NCBI RefSeq assembly: GCF_001644645.1 | Contig: NZ_CP011390.1 | Span: forward strand, 2,352,001 to 2,416,000 | DNA length: 64,000 bases | Reading direction: 5' to 3' | Origin: Flavisolibacter tropicus | Lineage (GTDB): Bacteria > Bacteroidota > Bacteroidia > Chitinophagales > Chitinophagaceae | Part shown: positions 1 through 8,782 of the stretch, piece by piece | Numbering within the stretch: position 1 is the stretch's first letter | Layout: every line of letters begins with the position of its first letter | The notes under the pieces: generated by a model | Database searches by the model: none | The model's input: only the letters and a program-made list of their open reading frames with translations | What the model was told of the DNA's origin: nothing | Program-made: the position numbers and the translations under genes

Positions 1-2
1 TT

Positions 3-1040
3 TGGCGGTCGAATGTAGCATGGGAACAGGGCTTGGGTAAAGGTTTTAACCTGACAGTGGAAGCATTGTATACAAAAGAGTTGAATTCCGTGTATATGCG
101 CAATGCTAATCTTCGTCCGCCCGATACAGTTTTTACTGGACCAGATGCAAGACCCCGCTATACTTCTAACTCAAGACTGAATGCTGACATTGCTTCAGCT
201 ATAGTATTGGAAAACACTAGTAAGGGAGGAACACTAAATCTTACAGCGCAAGTTACCAAAGCATTTACCAAAGGCTTTTATGGATCACTGGGTTACAATT
301 ACACACTATCAAAGAATGTAACAGGAAACCCGGGTTCACAAGCCATATCTGCCTGGAATACTAATCCAAACAAAACAACAGGTAATGCATTGGAACTAGG
401 CTATTCTGAGTTTGCCACACCCCACCGGATAGTTGGTGCTTTCTCTTACCGTAAAGAATATGCGAAAAACTTTGCTACAACACTTACCCTGTTTTACGAA
501 GGGTCACAAACAGTTTATAGCTATACCTATAGTGCCGATATCAATGGCGACCAGAATGGCTTTGACCTCATCTATATTCCTCGAAACCAAAATGAGATCA
601 TTTTCACCCCAACCACTATAGGCGGCGTGGCCTATACACCACAACAACAATGGGATATCTACAACCAATTTATTGAGCAAGACCCCTACCTGAGCAAACA
701 CAGGGGAGAGTATGCAGAAAGAAATGCTGCCCGCATACCTTTTTACCACCGTATAGATGCCCGCTTGTTGCAAGACTTTTTTATTATCAAAGGAGGTCGC
801 CGACACACCCTTCAATTCAGTGCCGATGTTTTAAATATTCCCAACCTGCTCAATCGCGACTGGGGCGTACAACAAACCTATGTGCAACGCAGTATCCTGG
901 TTCCCACAAGTGTAGTAAACGGACAACCCACTTTCCGACTCAATTCAGCTAACAACAAACCTGTAACGGAAAGCTTTCAAGATGTAGTATCTACAGCAAG
1001 TACATGGGGATTGCAGCTAGGCCTACGCTATTCGTTTTAA
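3..1040 (+). CDS. TonB-dependent receptor, C-terminal part (5' end off window)
   Basis: This is the last ~345 residues of an outer-membrane TonB-dependent receptor of the Oar/carboxypeptidase-regulatory-like type. The frame is open from base 3, so the gene enters from the left; the internal TTG at 33 is not a real start. The protein is rich in aromatic beta-strands (GYNYTLSKN, TFRLNS) and ends in TWGLQLGLRYSF, the usual aromatic end of a 22-stranded barrel recognised by the BAM machinery. The plug domain and TonB box are not visible, so the substrate cannot be named. It is a single gene here, followed by a strong hairpin. The family call is firm; Oar-like versus SusC-like is inferred from the composition of the last strands. 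Confidence 0.85.
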   Translation, partial: WRSNVAWEQGLGKGFNLTVEALYTKELNSVYMRNANLRPPDTVFTGPDARPRYTSNSRLNADIASAIVLENTSKGGTLNLTAQVTKAFTKGFYGSLGYNYTLSKNVTGNPGSQAISAWNTNPNKTTGNALELGYSEFATPHRIVGAFSYRKEYAKNFATTLTLFYEGSQTVYSYTYSADINGDQNGFDLIYIPRNQNEIIFTPTTIGGVAYTPQQQWDIYNQFIEQDPYLSKHRGEYAERNAARIPFYHRIDARLLQDFFIIKGGRRHTLQFSADVLNIPNLLNRDWGVQQTYVQRSILVPTSVVNGQPTFRLNSANNKPVTESFQDVVSTASTWGLQLGLRYSF

Positions 1041-1059
1041 ACACATGGCAAGCAATAAA

Positions 1060-1091
1060 AAGGTCAAGTCATAAATGAAAGACTTGACCTT
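1060..1091 (+). terminator. Terminator after the TonB receptor
   Basis: An 11-bp perfect stem (AAGGTCAAGTC / GACTTGACCTT) with a 10-base A-rich loop, followed by TGCCTTTT. It lies 20 bases after the receptor stop and before the convergent SnoaL-like gene, so it may serve both strands. Confidence 0.75.
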
Positions 1092-1117
1092 GCCTTTTAA
1101 AATCAAATAAGATTATT

Positions 1118-1552
1118 TTAGATAAGATCAAGATTACCAGTTGCGTATTTCAGATTATACTTGAATTGATCAATGCGCCAACCGTCACCGTGCCGAGTAA
1201 GATGTAGATTATAAGTGCCTACAAACTCGCGGGTTTTACCTTGTGTAGCGGCTTGTTTGTAGTGTGTGGCAGTGGCATACGCAAACACATCTGCTATCTC
1301 ATCCTTTATGTTTATCAGGTAATTGCCGGCCAAATGATTCACTGCATCAACGCCTGTAAAACCTTCTTTCCAAATCTGACAGATGTTGGCTGCAGTGGTA
1401 ACCATTTCTTTACCACCCATTGAAGACATATCAAATAGCACCTGTTCCGTAAACACTTCCTGTTGTAGCTTCTCCCATTCCTGAGCATCGGTGTAAACAA
1501 ACAGTTTATTGACCACTTCTACTATTTGTTCCCGGAGAGTAAATAATTGCAT
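1118..1552 (-). CDS. SnoaL-like / NTF2-fold polyketide-cyclase-like protein
   Basis: A 144-residue protein of the NTF2-like superfamily (SnoaL/DUF4440 type). It opens with an amphipathic helix and the pattern LFVYTDAQEWEKLQQEVF, followed by a short acidic strand, a LAGNYLINI strand and a C-terminal sheet ending in GDGWRIDQFKYNLKY, which is the typical last strand pair of this fold. Members are small cytosolic enzymes or ligand-binding proteins, and the substrate cannot be told from sequence. The length is normal for the family. There is no signal peptide. The gene stands alone, convergent with the TonB receptor. Confidence 0.7.
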   Translation of the reverse strand: MQLFTLREQIVEVVNKLFVYTDAQEWEKLQQEVFTEQVLFDMSSMGGKEMVTTAANICQIWKEGFTGVDAVNHLAGNYLINIKDEIADVFAYATATHYKQAATQGKTREFVGTYNLHLTRHGDGWRIDQFKYNLKYATGNLDLI

Positions 1553-1837
1553 AAGCCTGGCATCTAATAATTAGCAATAAGCAAATTCACGAATACTATT
1601 ATAAAAAAGGAAGTTATGCCCTATACTGAAGTAGTACTAACTCTGCAAAGCCAAGTTACTGCAATTCGATAAGATATAATAGCACAGACAGTGCTAAATG
1701 TACAGGTGCATAACTTTAAAAATAGTCTCGACTAAAAAGGGTGTATATTAATAGTACTATCAGCCTTACCCTTTCAATAGCGTACAGTATACCTGAAGAC
1801 GTTTTTCGTTAACATTCCTAACCAAAAACGATAAGCT

Positions 1838-2152
1838 ATGCGCACATTACTCAAGTTCACATCAGACATCACTGCTGGTAATACCGCAATTGCCGATGGC
1901 AGACTCCCAGCTGTTATCAAAGACACTATGGATCGCCTGAAGCCAGAAGCGGCGTATTTCTTTGCTGAAAATGGCAACAGAACCGGTCTATTAGTATTTG
2001 ATCTAAAAGATGTTTCAGACATTCCATCTATTGCAGAGCCCCTCTTCATCACCTTAAAAGCTAAGGTTGAATTTATTCCCGTAATGAATGCCGATGATTT
2101 ACAAAAAGGCCTCAAAACGGCTGTTAAAACTAAATATGTAACAGAGCAATAG
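1838..2152 (+). CDS. Small conserved hypothetical protein, ferredoxin-like fold suspected
   Basis: A 104-residue soluble protein without signal peptide or membrane segment. Its layout (a strand, the helix AVIKDTMDRLKPEAAYFF, the strand TGLLVFDL, the helix SIAEPLFITLKAKVEFIPVM) resembles dimeric alpha-beta barrel proteins of the DUF3303/GYD type, which often carry small-molecule or regulatory roles. That comparison is by pattern only. The gene is monocistronic and ends at a perfect 17-bp hairpin. The ATG at 1838 follows an A-rich stretch. No catalytic residues are recognisable, so no function is assigned. Confidence 0.6.
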   Translation: MRTLLKFTSDITAGNTAIADGRLPAVIKDTMDRLKPEAAYFFAENGNRTGLLVFDLKDVSDIPSIAEPLFITLKAKVEFIPVMNADDLQKGLKTAVKTKYVTEQ

Positions 2153-2168
2153 GCCGCGATCAAACTAT

Positions 2169-2206
2169 AATGAAAATAGTGCGTTAGACAACGCACTATT
2201 TTCATT
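2169..2206. terminator. Bidirectional hairpin terminator
   Basis: A perfect 17-bp inverted repeat (arms AATGAAAATAGTGCGTT / AACGCACTATTTTCATT, loop AGAC). The A- and T-rich ends make it able to terminate both the upstream plus-strand gene and the downstream minus-strand gene. Confidence 0.85.
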
Positions 2207-2283
2207 ATTACTTAATTGTAGTAATAGCTTTTTAGGCCACCTCCGTGCAGTTTAAACAAATGGGACTACCTAGGTTTAAGCTA

Positions 2284-2835
2284 TCATGTTGACTCATAAT
2301 TTAGCAAGACAACGCCACTATTAAATGTTCGGGTTTCTGTGAGTTTTAGATCTAAGTGGCAGGCCATATTTTGAAACAATGGAGTACCCTTGCCAATGGC
2401 CACCGGATCTATCATTACCTGATAAGTATCTATCAAGCCTGCTTCCGCAAGTTGGGCAACAATACTACCACTACCCAAAATGGTCATATCCTTTTCTTGC
2501 TGTTTTAGCACTTGTATTGCCACCAGAAGGTTGTCGTTTACAATTCTGGAGTTTTGCCAATCTACATTTTTCAACATGCGTGAAAAAACAATTTTTTCCG
2601 CTTTATTCATGCCCGCTGCCACCTCAGGAAAAGCTTTTGCGGCCTCAGGTGTTGGCCAAAAACCCGCCATCATTTCATAGGTGGCACGCCCAAACAAAAG
2701 GATATTATTAGCCTTTAAACTTTCTGCTGAATATTCACTTTCTTCGGCCCCGTGCTTATGCCAACTGATATCGTCATTGGTTCCTTTATAATACCCATCT
2801 AATGATAGAAATGTAAAAGAGGAAAGTCTACCCAT
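2284..2835 (-). CDS. Dihydrofolate reductase family protein (RibD C-terminal domain)
   Basis: A 183-residue protein of the RibD_C/DHFR-like family. It begins SSFTFLSLDGYYKG, has FGRATYEMMAGFWPT in the first third, and ends with GSGSIVAQLAEAGLIDTYQVMIDPVAIGKGTPLF, the signature of this group. The fold binds NADPH, but the physiological substrate of these stand-alone versions is unknown. They are common one-gene units in soil Bacteroidota and Actinobacteria. There is no signal peptide, so it is cytosolic. The length is normal for the family and the gene appears intact. Confidence 0.85.
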   Translation of the reverse strand: MGRLSSFTFLSLDGYYKGTNDDISWHKHGAEESEYSAESLKANNILLFGRATYEMMAGFWPTPEAAKAFPEVAAGMNKAEKIVFSRMLKNVDWQNSRIVNDNLLVAIQVLKQQEKDMTILGSGSIVAQLAEAGLIDTYQVMIDPVAIGKGTPLFQNMACHLDLKLTETRTFNSGVVLLNYEST

Positions 2836-3044
2836 ATCTGATTTTGTTTAGCCACTGATAGATACACAAAACTATTAAATGACAGCAGGCATCTTCATGG
2901 GCAGATAAGACAAAATAAGAGGTCCATTGCGTCACTAAAATTTGTCATACATGTTCATACCAGTCGGTCAAGGCTTGTTCTCAATATAAGAATGTAAGTA
3001 CGATAATTAGAAACCGTCCATTCACTACTCACCATTCACCACCA

Positions 3045-3518
3045 TCAATCTTTCCAGCTTTTGTAAGGATGCACAGCAAGGTTGGCATTATAGTATTTCG
3101 GTTCATCTGTCACTTCCCGTTCTACCCAATCTGGCAAGGGAAAGGTTTCCTGTTCATTAACTAATTCAATTTCAGCTACCATCAATCCTTCGTTATCTTC
3201 CAGGAATTCATCTACTTCCCATAGTTTATCTCCATATTGCACTTCATACCGGTATTTGGCAATGATAGAGCTACAGAAATTGTCCAACAGCTCTTTTGCT
3301 TCTTCCTTTGGAATTGAATATTCATACTCCAGGCGTATGGCACCTATTGTTTGACCTTTAATTGTTAGAAAAGCTTCTGTATCGGAAAGTCGCACCCGCA
3401 CCGTCTTAATCGGATCCGACAGAATATAGCCTTGTCGGTAAAATCGCCGTCTACCCTTGCCCGATTGCTCCCATCGCACTTTATTGACGAGGTATTTTCT
3501 TTCAATTTCTACGCCCAT
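3045..3518 (-). CDS. CYTH domain protein (triphosphate tunnel enzyme family)
   Basis: A 157-residue CYTH protein. The N-terminal GVEIERKYLV carries the family ExExK motif (E4, E6, K8), and further charged strands follow (TVRVRLSD, AFLTIKGQ, RLEYEYSIP, EVDEF, EIELVNE) that would line the tunnel. CYTH enzymes hydrolyse inorganic triphosphate or nucleoside triphosphates using divalent metal. Bacterial single-domain members such as NeuTTM are mostly triphosphatases, and that is the inferred activity here. The protein is cytosolic, monocistronic and of normal length. Confidence 0.88.
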   Translation of the reverse strand: MGVEIERKYLVNKVRWEQSGKGRRRFYRQGYILSDPIKTVRVRLSDTEAFLTIKGQTIGAIRLEYEYSIPKEEAKELLDNFCSSIIAKYRYEVQYGDKLWEVDEFLEDNEGLMVAEIELVNEQETFPLPDWVEREVTDEPKYYNANLAVHPYKSWKD

Positions 3519-3812
3519 AAGAAAGTGATTAAAGAGTGCTTAAAAATCTAAAAAGGGAACTAACAAAAGTATAGCTATTTATCAATCAAGTAGAAGAATA
3601 ATACTTTGGGATTTCTTCAGTTGACACAAAATCAAGCGCTTAATCAACCGAATCAGGAATACGGCAAGTGATAAAATTCTAAACTAATCACAAATAGTGA
3701 TTCTTCTACAATCGTTAAAAGACCTTGAAATACAGTATTTCTTTTGTAGAATTAATGGTAAATTAAATTACCGAACGTTTCGGAAAGCAAACAACCAAGA
3801 CGACCCTACAAC

Positions 3813-4805
3813 ATGGCACCCCAAAATCAACAGGCTTTTTTCAACTTCATCAAAACGCAATTGCCTCCTCATCTTTCCTTAGTAGATGAAATAGCCGATT
3901 TACTAAATATCAGCATGGACAGTGCCTACCGAAGGATCAGAGGGGAAAAGGCCATCGACTTTGAAGAGATCCAAAAATTGGCATCTCATTATAAGCTTTC
4001 CTTGGACCAGTTTTTACATCTGTCTTCAAACGCTATTTTATTTTCAGACCGATCGCTAAACGCCAACAGCGCCTTCCAGTTTGACCAGTATTTAAAGGCT
4101 TTGATCCAGGACCTGACTTACATGAACTCGTTTGAGCAGAAGATGTTGTACTATCTCAACAAAGACGTACCCATCTTCCACCACTTTGCTTTTCCTGAGT
4201 TGGCTGCCTTTAAATGCTTCTTTTGGCGTAAGAGTATTGTTCATGATCCAACTTTTGCAACAAAGAGATTTCTGTTAGAAGAACACGTGGACATTTTCAA
4301 AGAAGCCAGCACAAAGATCAGCGACCTGTATGCCACCATGCCATCTTTAGAGGTATGGAATATGGAAAGTATCAATAGTACCATTCGACAGATTGAATAT
4401 TACAGAGACACCCAAACCTTTGCCAAACAAAAGGATATAAAAGTTGTTTATGAAGGATTACTCAAAGCTGTTGAGCGCATAGAAGGTTTTGCAGAAACAG
4501 GCAAAAAACATACAACAACTGCCTGTGGCCTTCCCTCTGGCGATTACCAGATCTATATCAACGAATTTATCTTAGGCGACAATACGATTATGGTGCATCT
4601 GGATGGTGCTAAAGTGGTATACATCAACCACGCCGTGCACAACTATATGCTTACTAAGGATGAACGCTTTTGCGATTTCACCAACGATCATTTTCAAAAC
4701 ATCATCAAACGCTCTACCCCTATCAGCATCGTTAATGAGAAGGAACGCAAGAAGTTCTTTTTCCGCACAAAAGAGAAAGTGCTAAGCAGGCTTGCAGGCC
4801 TATGA
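3813..4805 (+). CDS. Helix-turn-helix regulator with unknown C-terminal domain
   Basis: A 330-residue protein. Residues ~20-65 (LSLVDEIADLLNISMDSAYRRIRGEKAIDFEEIQKLASHYKLSLDQFL) read as a Cro/CI or BetR-like helix-turn-helix: a first helix, a recognition helix with SAYRRIRGEK, then a scaffold helix. The remaining ~260 residues are helical and rich in aromatic and charged residues, and match no family that I recognise. Bacteroidota carry many regulators of this layout. No partner gene is evident. The ATG at 3813 is preferred over an overlapping frame that starts at 3697. Confidence 0.65.
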   Translation: MAPQNQQAFFNFIKTQLPPHLSLVDEIADLLNISMDSAYRRIRGEKAIDFEEIQKLASHYKLSLDQFLHLSSNAILFSDRSLNANSAFQFDQYLKALIQDLTYMNSFEQKMLYYLNKDVPIFHHFAFPELAAFKCFFWRKSIVHDPTFATKRFLLEEHVDIFKEASTKISDLYATMPSLEVWNMESINSTIRQIEYYRDTQTFAKQKDIKVVYEGLLKAVERIEGFAETGKKHTTTACGLPSGDYQIYINEFILGDNTIMVHLDGAKVVYINHAVHNYMLTKDERFCDFTNDHFQNIIKRSTPISIVNEKERKKFFFRTKEKVLSRLAGL

Positions 4806-5138
4806 TGGCTAGTAAGGATTTTGCACAGAGGATGGAGAAAAAGAGAAGAATATTGAACAAGGAAGGATGAATGAAGAAGGAAGGAAATGATCAAGCTGTT
4901 GCAATAAAACTTCTTATTGACAATACTCCTTTCTTTGGCAGATCCTGCTATACTTAAATACAAGTTTTAGTAAACCCGCCTTTATAATCCACTACGAGTC
5001 ATACTATTTGCGAAAACAACTTTAAGTCTGCACATCACCCTTTGCAACTGGCAACAATTGCTAATCATCAAGCCACCACCGCAATTACCAATTAACACGC
5101 CGCTCTTTTCAGATCTAGTTTTGACATAAAACGAGGTT
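4806..5138. other. Intergenic region with decayed repeat and shared upstream block
   Basis: Bases ~4815-4890 resemble, in reverse complement, the GAACAAGGAAGGATGAA text seen at 9.5 and 29 kb, and share GATTTTGCACAGAG...GGAGAAAAAG with 8903-8935. Bases ~5020-5138 are the promoter-proximal block of the next gene and recur, diverged, at ~6045-6164 (CAACAATTGCTAATCATC versus CAACTATTGCTAATCATC, and ACCGCAAT.ACCAATTA). No gene is supported. Confidence 0.5.
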
Positions 5139-5810
5139 ATGAAAACAGCACCTGTTTTATACATTTTACTACTGCTATTCGGCAGCAGTTCCTGCGCTGT
5201 AATCCCCATCAGTAATCATTTTGAAAAAGCAGGCACCCTCAAAAAAGGAAATGTAGAAATCCAAGGCAACATGTCTACCTATGGGAGTTTCGAATCGGAA
5301 TGGGGCGAAGATGGCACGTCTTTTTCAAGCAACAGCATTAGCATGATTGGTGGCCGTGTTGGCATTGGTCTTTCTGATAAAACAGACCTGAAACTTCGCT
5401 TCGAAAAAACGATAAACGCTAATCGTAAAGAATTTAACCGTCAGCATTATTTTAGCATTGGACCCAAATTCGCGCTGGTCGACGATAAAGTCAGCCTGCT
5501 ACTACCTTTTGGCATTTACAATTATCAAAATGACTTTTGGAAAGAGATCACCTGCAGCATAGCACCGCAGTTCCTGTTTACATTTACCAGTCCAGATAAT
5601 AAAGCAGATCTTACCCTGAGTGCCAAGAGCGACATATTACTCTACAAAGATGGAGGCACTATTTCTTTAGGCGGCTCAGTGGGTATGGGATTTAGTAGTG
5701 ATCTTTCTAAATGGGCTATTCGCCCCGAGCTGGGAACGTTTTTTATAGGAGGCGCGAGTTGGAGTTTTGGGCTGGGATTTCAATATATCATTCTCAAAAA
5801 GAAAAAGTAA
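5139..5810 (+). CDS. Outer-membrane beta-barrel lipoprotein, paralog 1 of a tandem pair
   Basis: A 223-residue lipoprotein. The signal peptide MKTAPVLYILLLLFGSSSC ends in a lipobox-like SSSC. The mature part has amphipathic strands (GGRVGIGLSDKTDLKLRFEKT, YFSIGPKFAL, SIAPQFLFTF, SVGMGFSSDLSKWAIRPELG), consistent with an 8-10-stranded outer-membrane barrel, and ends in a lysine-rich tail. It is clearly homologous to the next gene along its whole length (FEKAGTLK.GN, the SKWAIRPE.G block), and the upstream ~100 bases are also shared. The family is not otherwise recognised. A role in the outer membrane is inferred from the signal and strand pattern. Confidence 0.7.
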   Translation: MKTAPVLYILLLLFGSSSCAVIPISNHFEKAGTLKKGNVEIQGNMSTYGSFESEWGEDGTSFSSNSISMIGGRVGIGLSDKTDLKLRFEKTINANRKEFNRQHYFSIGPKFALVDDKVSLLLPFGIYNYQNDFWKEITCSIAPQFLFTFTSPDNKADLTLSAKSDILLYKDGGTISLGGSVGMGFSSDLSKWAIRPELGTFFIGGASWSFGLGFQYIILKKKK

Positions 5811-6164
5811 GATATCCACCTCCACAACCAAAAAGGCTGCCAGTAGCAACCTTTCCGTTTTTTAAAATTGTAATGAAAGAGTTAGACTGTTTATTTTAGA
5901 AGTTAGCGCATAAATTCAGTAAATAAGCGCACTCCTACTCGTATAGTACGCTATTTTACTTTGGCAATTCCTACTACATAAGAATACTCTTTTTAGTAAA
6001 AAAGCACGGATATGCAAATACGTTAAGCAAATTTTGCAAAATCAGCATTAACCTAACTTCATTTGCTTTCTCCACTGCAACTATTGCTAATCATCCAGTT
6101 ACAACCGCAATAACCAATTAGCAGTCTCCTCTTTTCCAATCTAGTTTCACATTAAAACAAGGTT
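5811..6164. other. Intergenic region between the tandem lipoprotein genes
   Basis: The first ~230 bases are AT-rich with no gene. The last ~120 bases are the diverged copy of the block upstream of the first lipoprotein gene, including a GGTTATGAAAACA start context identical in both. The duplication therefore covered promoter plus gene, which suggests shared regulation. Confidence 0.6.
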
Positions 6165-6860
6165 ATGAAAACAATAGCTACTTTCTACGGTTTTCTTCTG
6201 CTTATTGGCAGTACTTCTTGCGGAGTCATTCCACTCAACAACCAATTTGAAAAAGCAGGCACCCTTAAAGAGGGGAACATAGAATTGGGCGGCAATATAT
6301 CCAGGTATGAATATATGCCTTCGTTATCGGAGGACTTATCTCCTGACGAACCATCAGGCTTCCAAAGTTTAGGTGCTCGCATAGGCATTGGCCTTACTGA
6401 TAAAGCCGATCTGAAGTTTCGCTACGAGCGACAGGTTATAGCCTATTCAGGAGAGAAGAGCCGCATGAACTTTTTTAGCATTGTACCCAAATTTGCCATT
6501 AAGGAGAAAGAATTCAGCTTTTTAATACCCTTTAGCGTTTATAGCCTCAAGGATACATATGATAGTAAACCCTACACAAGCAATACATTCAGTATCGCAC
6601 CCCAACTGCTTTACACATTTACTAGTCCTAAGAATAAATCAGACCTAACGTTTGGATTTAAAGGAGAGGTTGAGTTTGGAGAAGAGACAATTATTCCTAT
6701 TCTACTTTTTGGTGGTTCAGTAGGAGCCGGTTTTAGTAGCGATCTTTCTAAGTGGGCTATCCGTCCTGAAATAGGCGCCACCTTTATAGGTGGTTTTTTG
6801 GATTGGAGTTATGGTGTTGGATTTCAATATACAATACCCAAAAGAAAAAGAGCACATTAA
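6165..6860 (+). CDS. Outer-membrane beta-barrel lipoprotein, paralog 2 of a tandem pair
   Basis: A 231-residue lipoprotein with signal peptide MKTIATFYGFLLLIGSTSC and lipobox STSC. Strand-rich segments (ARIGIGLTDKADLKFRYERQ, FFSIVPKFAI, FSIAPQLLYTF, GFKGEVEFGEE, GAGFSSDLSKWAIRPEIGATFIGG) follow the same order as in the upstream paralog, so the two arose by tandem duplication. It ends in a basic tail, PKRKRAH. A role as a surface or periplasm-facing barrel is inferred; no known family is recognised. A hairpin terminator follows within ten bases. Confidence 0.7.
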   Translation: MKTIATFYGFLLLIGSTSCGVIPLNNQFEKAGTLKEGNIELGGNISRYEYMPSLSEDLSPDEPSGFQSLGARIGIGLTDKADLKFRYERQVIAYSGEKSRMNFFSIVPKFAIKEKEFSFLIPFSVYSLKDTYDSKPYTSNTFSIAPQLLYTFTSPKNKSDLTFGFKGEVEFGEETIIPILLFGGSVGAGFSSDLSKWAIRPEIGATFIGGFLDWSYGVGFQYTIPKRKRAH

Positions 6861-6867
6861 AATAAAA

Positions 6868-6888
6868 GAGGCTACCTGTAGTAGCCTC
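6868..6888 (+). terminator. Terminator after lipoprotein paralog 2
   Basis: A perfect 8-bp stem GAGGCTAC / GTAGCCTC with loop CTGTA, followed by CTTGGTATTATTT. It starts 8 bases after the stop codon. Confidence 0.75.
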
Positions 6889-6935
6889 CTTGGTATTATT
6901 TCCATTTCAATTAGAAAACAGGACATCATATCTGG

Positions 6936-7005
6936 AATTTGGAATTTAGCTCCTTCTATTCGGATTTCGATAATTTCATTTTCAGATTTTCCAATACCTG
7001 ACTAT
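6936..7005. repeat. Dispersed GAATTT/ATTCGGATTTCG repeat, copy A
   Basis: Contains GGAATTTGGAATTTAGC, then ATTCGGATTTCGATAATTT. A similar block (TTGGAATTTGACG...ATTCGGATTTCGACATTAT) lies at 27375-27440, and shorter relatives occur at ~7945-7980, ~9646-9680, ~25745-25795 and ~27184-27218. It is a decayed dispersed intergenic sequence that always lies outside genes. Confidence 0.5.
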
Positions 7006-7021
7006 TTAATTGAAAACGTTA

Positions 7022-7825
7022 CTATTTCAACTTGTAATGCTTTTTGATCATGTTCTCAAACGTAGAAGCAGGCAGTAAGCGCTTAAGCAGTACCGATAGC
7101 TTTTCCATTGGCTTACCAATGCGGTAACATCTTTTTACTTCTTTAGCCGTTAGCAATTGTTCTATAAGTGTAGCAAACACCCCTGGTTCAAGGCCGGCAG
7201 ATACGCTGTCATCAATCAACTGGTACGTAATATCAAAGCTTTCCTTATAGACATTGTCTGCAGGCAGATCAACTTTGATTCGATTCTTATTAATATCCGT
7301 TTTTACGCCACCCGGCTGCACGATACAGGCTTGCACACCAAAGGGCGCCAGCTCCGTACGTAAAGCTTCCGTAATGCGATCTACCGCAGCCTTGCTGGCG
7401 CTATATAACCCCCGATAAGGTAGTCCCATTTCTGAACCAATGGAACTAATATTAATGATCAAGCCGGAACGTCGTGCCCGCAAATGTGGCAAAACTGCCT
7501 GGCAGCAACGTACAACACCAATTACATTGGTATCGAACACACGACTAGCGTCTGTGATCGACAGCGTTTCGATAGGACTGGCAATGCCCAAACCGGCATT
7601 ATTCACCCACACGTCTATACGCCCCTGTTCATGTATAATGCGTTGTACAGCATTCTCGATACTGTCGGTGTTGGTAACATCCATATTTAGGGTATGGAAT
7701 TTCTTGGCTTGTCCTTCAATATTTCTGGAGGTACCATACACAATATGGCCTTTATTGGCTAAGTGGTTGGCAATGCTTTCGCCCAAACCCGTAGATGCAC
7801 CCGTAACAATGATAACTTTTGACAT
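7022..7825 (-). CDS. SDR family NAD(P)-dependent oxidoreductase
   Basis: A 267-residue classical short-chain dehydrogenase/reductase. It shows the cofactor motif TGASTGLG (residues 8-15), the NNAG motif (75-78), the catalytic serine in INISSIG (~127) and the YSASK active site (Y141, K145). The PG motif and the basic GTSRN loop after strand 2 suggest NADP preference. The substrate is unknown; similar proteins are annotated as ketoreductases. The protein is cytosolic, monocistronic and of normal length. The ATG at 7825 gives the expected short N-terminus before the Rossmann fold. Confidence 0.93.
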   Translation of the reverse strand: MSKVIIVTGASTGLGESIANHLANKGHIVYGTSRNIEGQAKKFHTLNMDVTNTDSIENAVQRIIHEQGRIDVWVNNAGLGIASPIETLSITDASRVFDTNVIGVVRCCQAVLPHLRARRSGLIINISSIGSEMGLPYRGLYSASKAAVDRITEALRTELAPFGVQACIVQPGGVKTDINKNRIKVDLPADNVYKESFDITYQLIDDSVSAGLEPGVFATLIEQLLTAKEVKRCYRIGKPMEKLSVLLKRLLPASTFENMIKKHYKLK

Positions 7826-7981
7826 AATACACGTTATTCTATCGCTGCTTGCGATTAAACCATATCATTAAACGATCGCAAATAAACAGCTTAACTATGG
7901 CGCCAAAGCTATCTAAAACATTGTTTCCTGCCATAAAAAAAGCAGCTGTGGGATTTGGAATTTGATATTTAGAATTTCGAC

Positions 7982-8782
7982 TTACCACCGGTCTTGCTCT
8001 AGATTGAACTCATATGTCATATTCGGATTACTATTCAAATAAAACGAAGCCCGTATGCGGTATTGATTCCAATCCTTATCTATCAGCTGTTCTCGCAGGT
8101 TTGAGAAATGCTGCCGGTCAGTTAAATTACCACTATTATCTAAGCTTGTATGCTGACCAACCCACCCTCTACTGAATACCAATGTACCCGTTTCCTTTTT
8201 ATGGTAACTGCGCACAATTTCAATGCGTCTGGCATATACAGGCTCTACACCTTTCAATTCAAAATAAGCATCCTCTGAACGTAATGCAATCAACGCACTA
8301 AAGCGGCCTCCCCTGCCATTATCATAGTGAAAGATGACCCTAGGATTCCAGGAAGGATCTCTCATATCAACAGGAGCCACTACAGTAACTGCTTCTGTAC
8401 GATTTAATGTATAAGGCGAACGATACTCCCACTGTAATGGCTTACCGTCTACTTTGAGCTGACTAAACAGTTGAATAGTGAGGCTCCCATTTCCGTTATT
8501 ATTTAGAGTGGCCAACGAAAGCCGAAACAGGTTACCCACCAACGATAGCTTTTCTGTTTGTGAAACACCATTCACCTCCCAGATAACCAGTGCTGAATCA
8601 ATCTTTGAAGCAGGCAAAAACTCATTCATTGTTATTTGCAGATACTGAGCGAATGGTTCTGGCCTGTCACTATTATTGCCACCAGATGGCTTACCCGGTT
8701 CAATAGACTCTTTTTGGCATGAAGCAAAGGCAACAGTTAATAGTAGTAAGAGGCAGGTAGTTTTGGTTGCTAACTTTTTCAT
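7982..8782 (-). CDS. Secreted lipoprotein of unknown function
   Basis: A 266-residue lipoprotein. I place the start at 8782 because MKKLATKTTCLLLLLTVAFASC is a typical signal peptide with lipobox FASC, whereas the longer reading adds 19 unlikely residues. After the lipid cysteine comes a Ser/Gly/Pro-rich linker, then a beta-rich domain (LVIWEVNGV, SLTIQLFSQL, PRVIFHYDNGRGG, IEIVRSYHKKETGTLVFS, YRIRASFYLN). It resembles no family I know. It is probably anchored in the outer membrane. The gene stands alone. Confidence 0.6.
   Translation of the reverse strand: MKKLATKTTCLLLLLTVAFASCQKESIEPGKPSGGNNSDRPEPFAQYLQITMNEFLPASKIDSALVIWEVNGVSQTEKLSLVGNLFRLSLATLNNNGNGSLTIQLFSQLKVDGKPLQWEYRSPYTLNRTEAVTVVAPVDMRDPSWNPRVIFHYDNGRGGRFSALIALRSEDAYFELKGVEPVYARRIEIVRSYHKKETGTLVFSRGWVGQHTSLDNSGNLTDRQHFSNLREQLIDKDWNQYRIRASFYLNSNPNMTYEFNLEQDRW

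Noticed and set aside
1774..2205. 143-residue frame antisense to the small gene at 1838
   Set aside because: It covers the complement of the better-supported gene and reads through the terminator palindrome.
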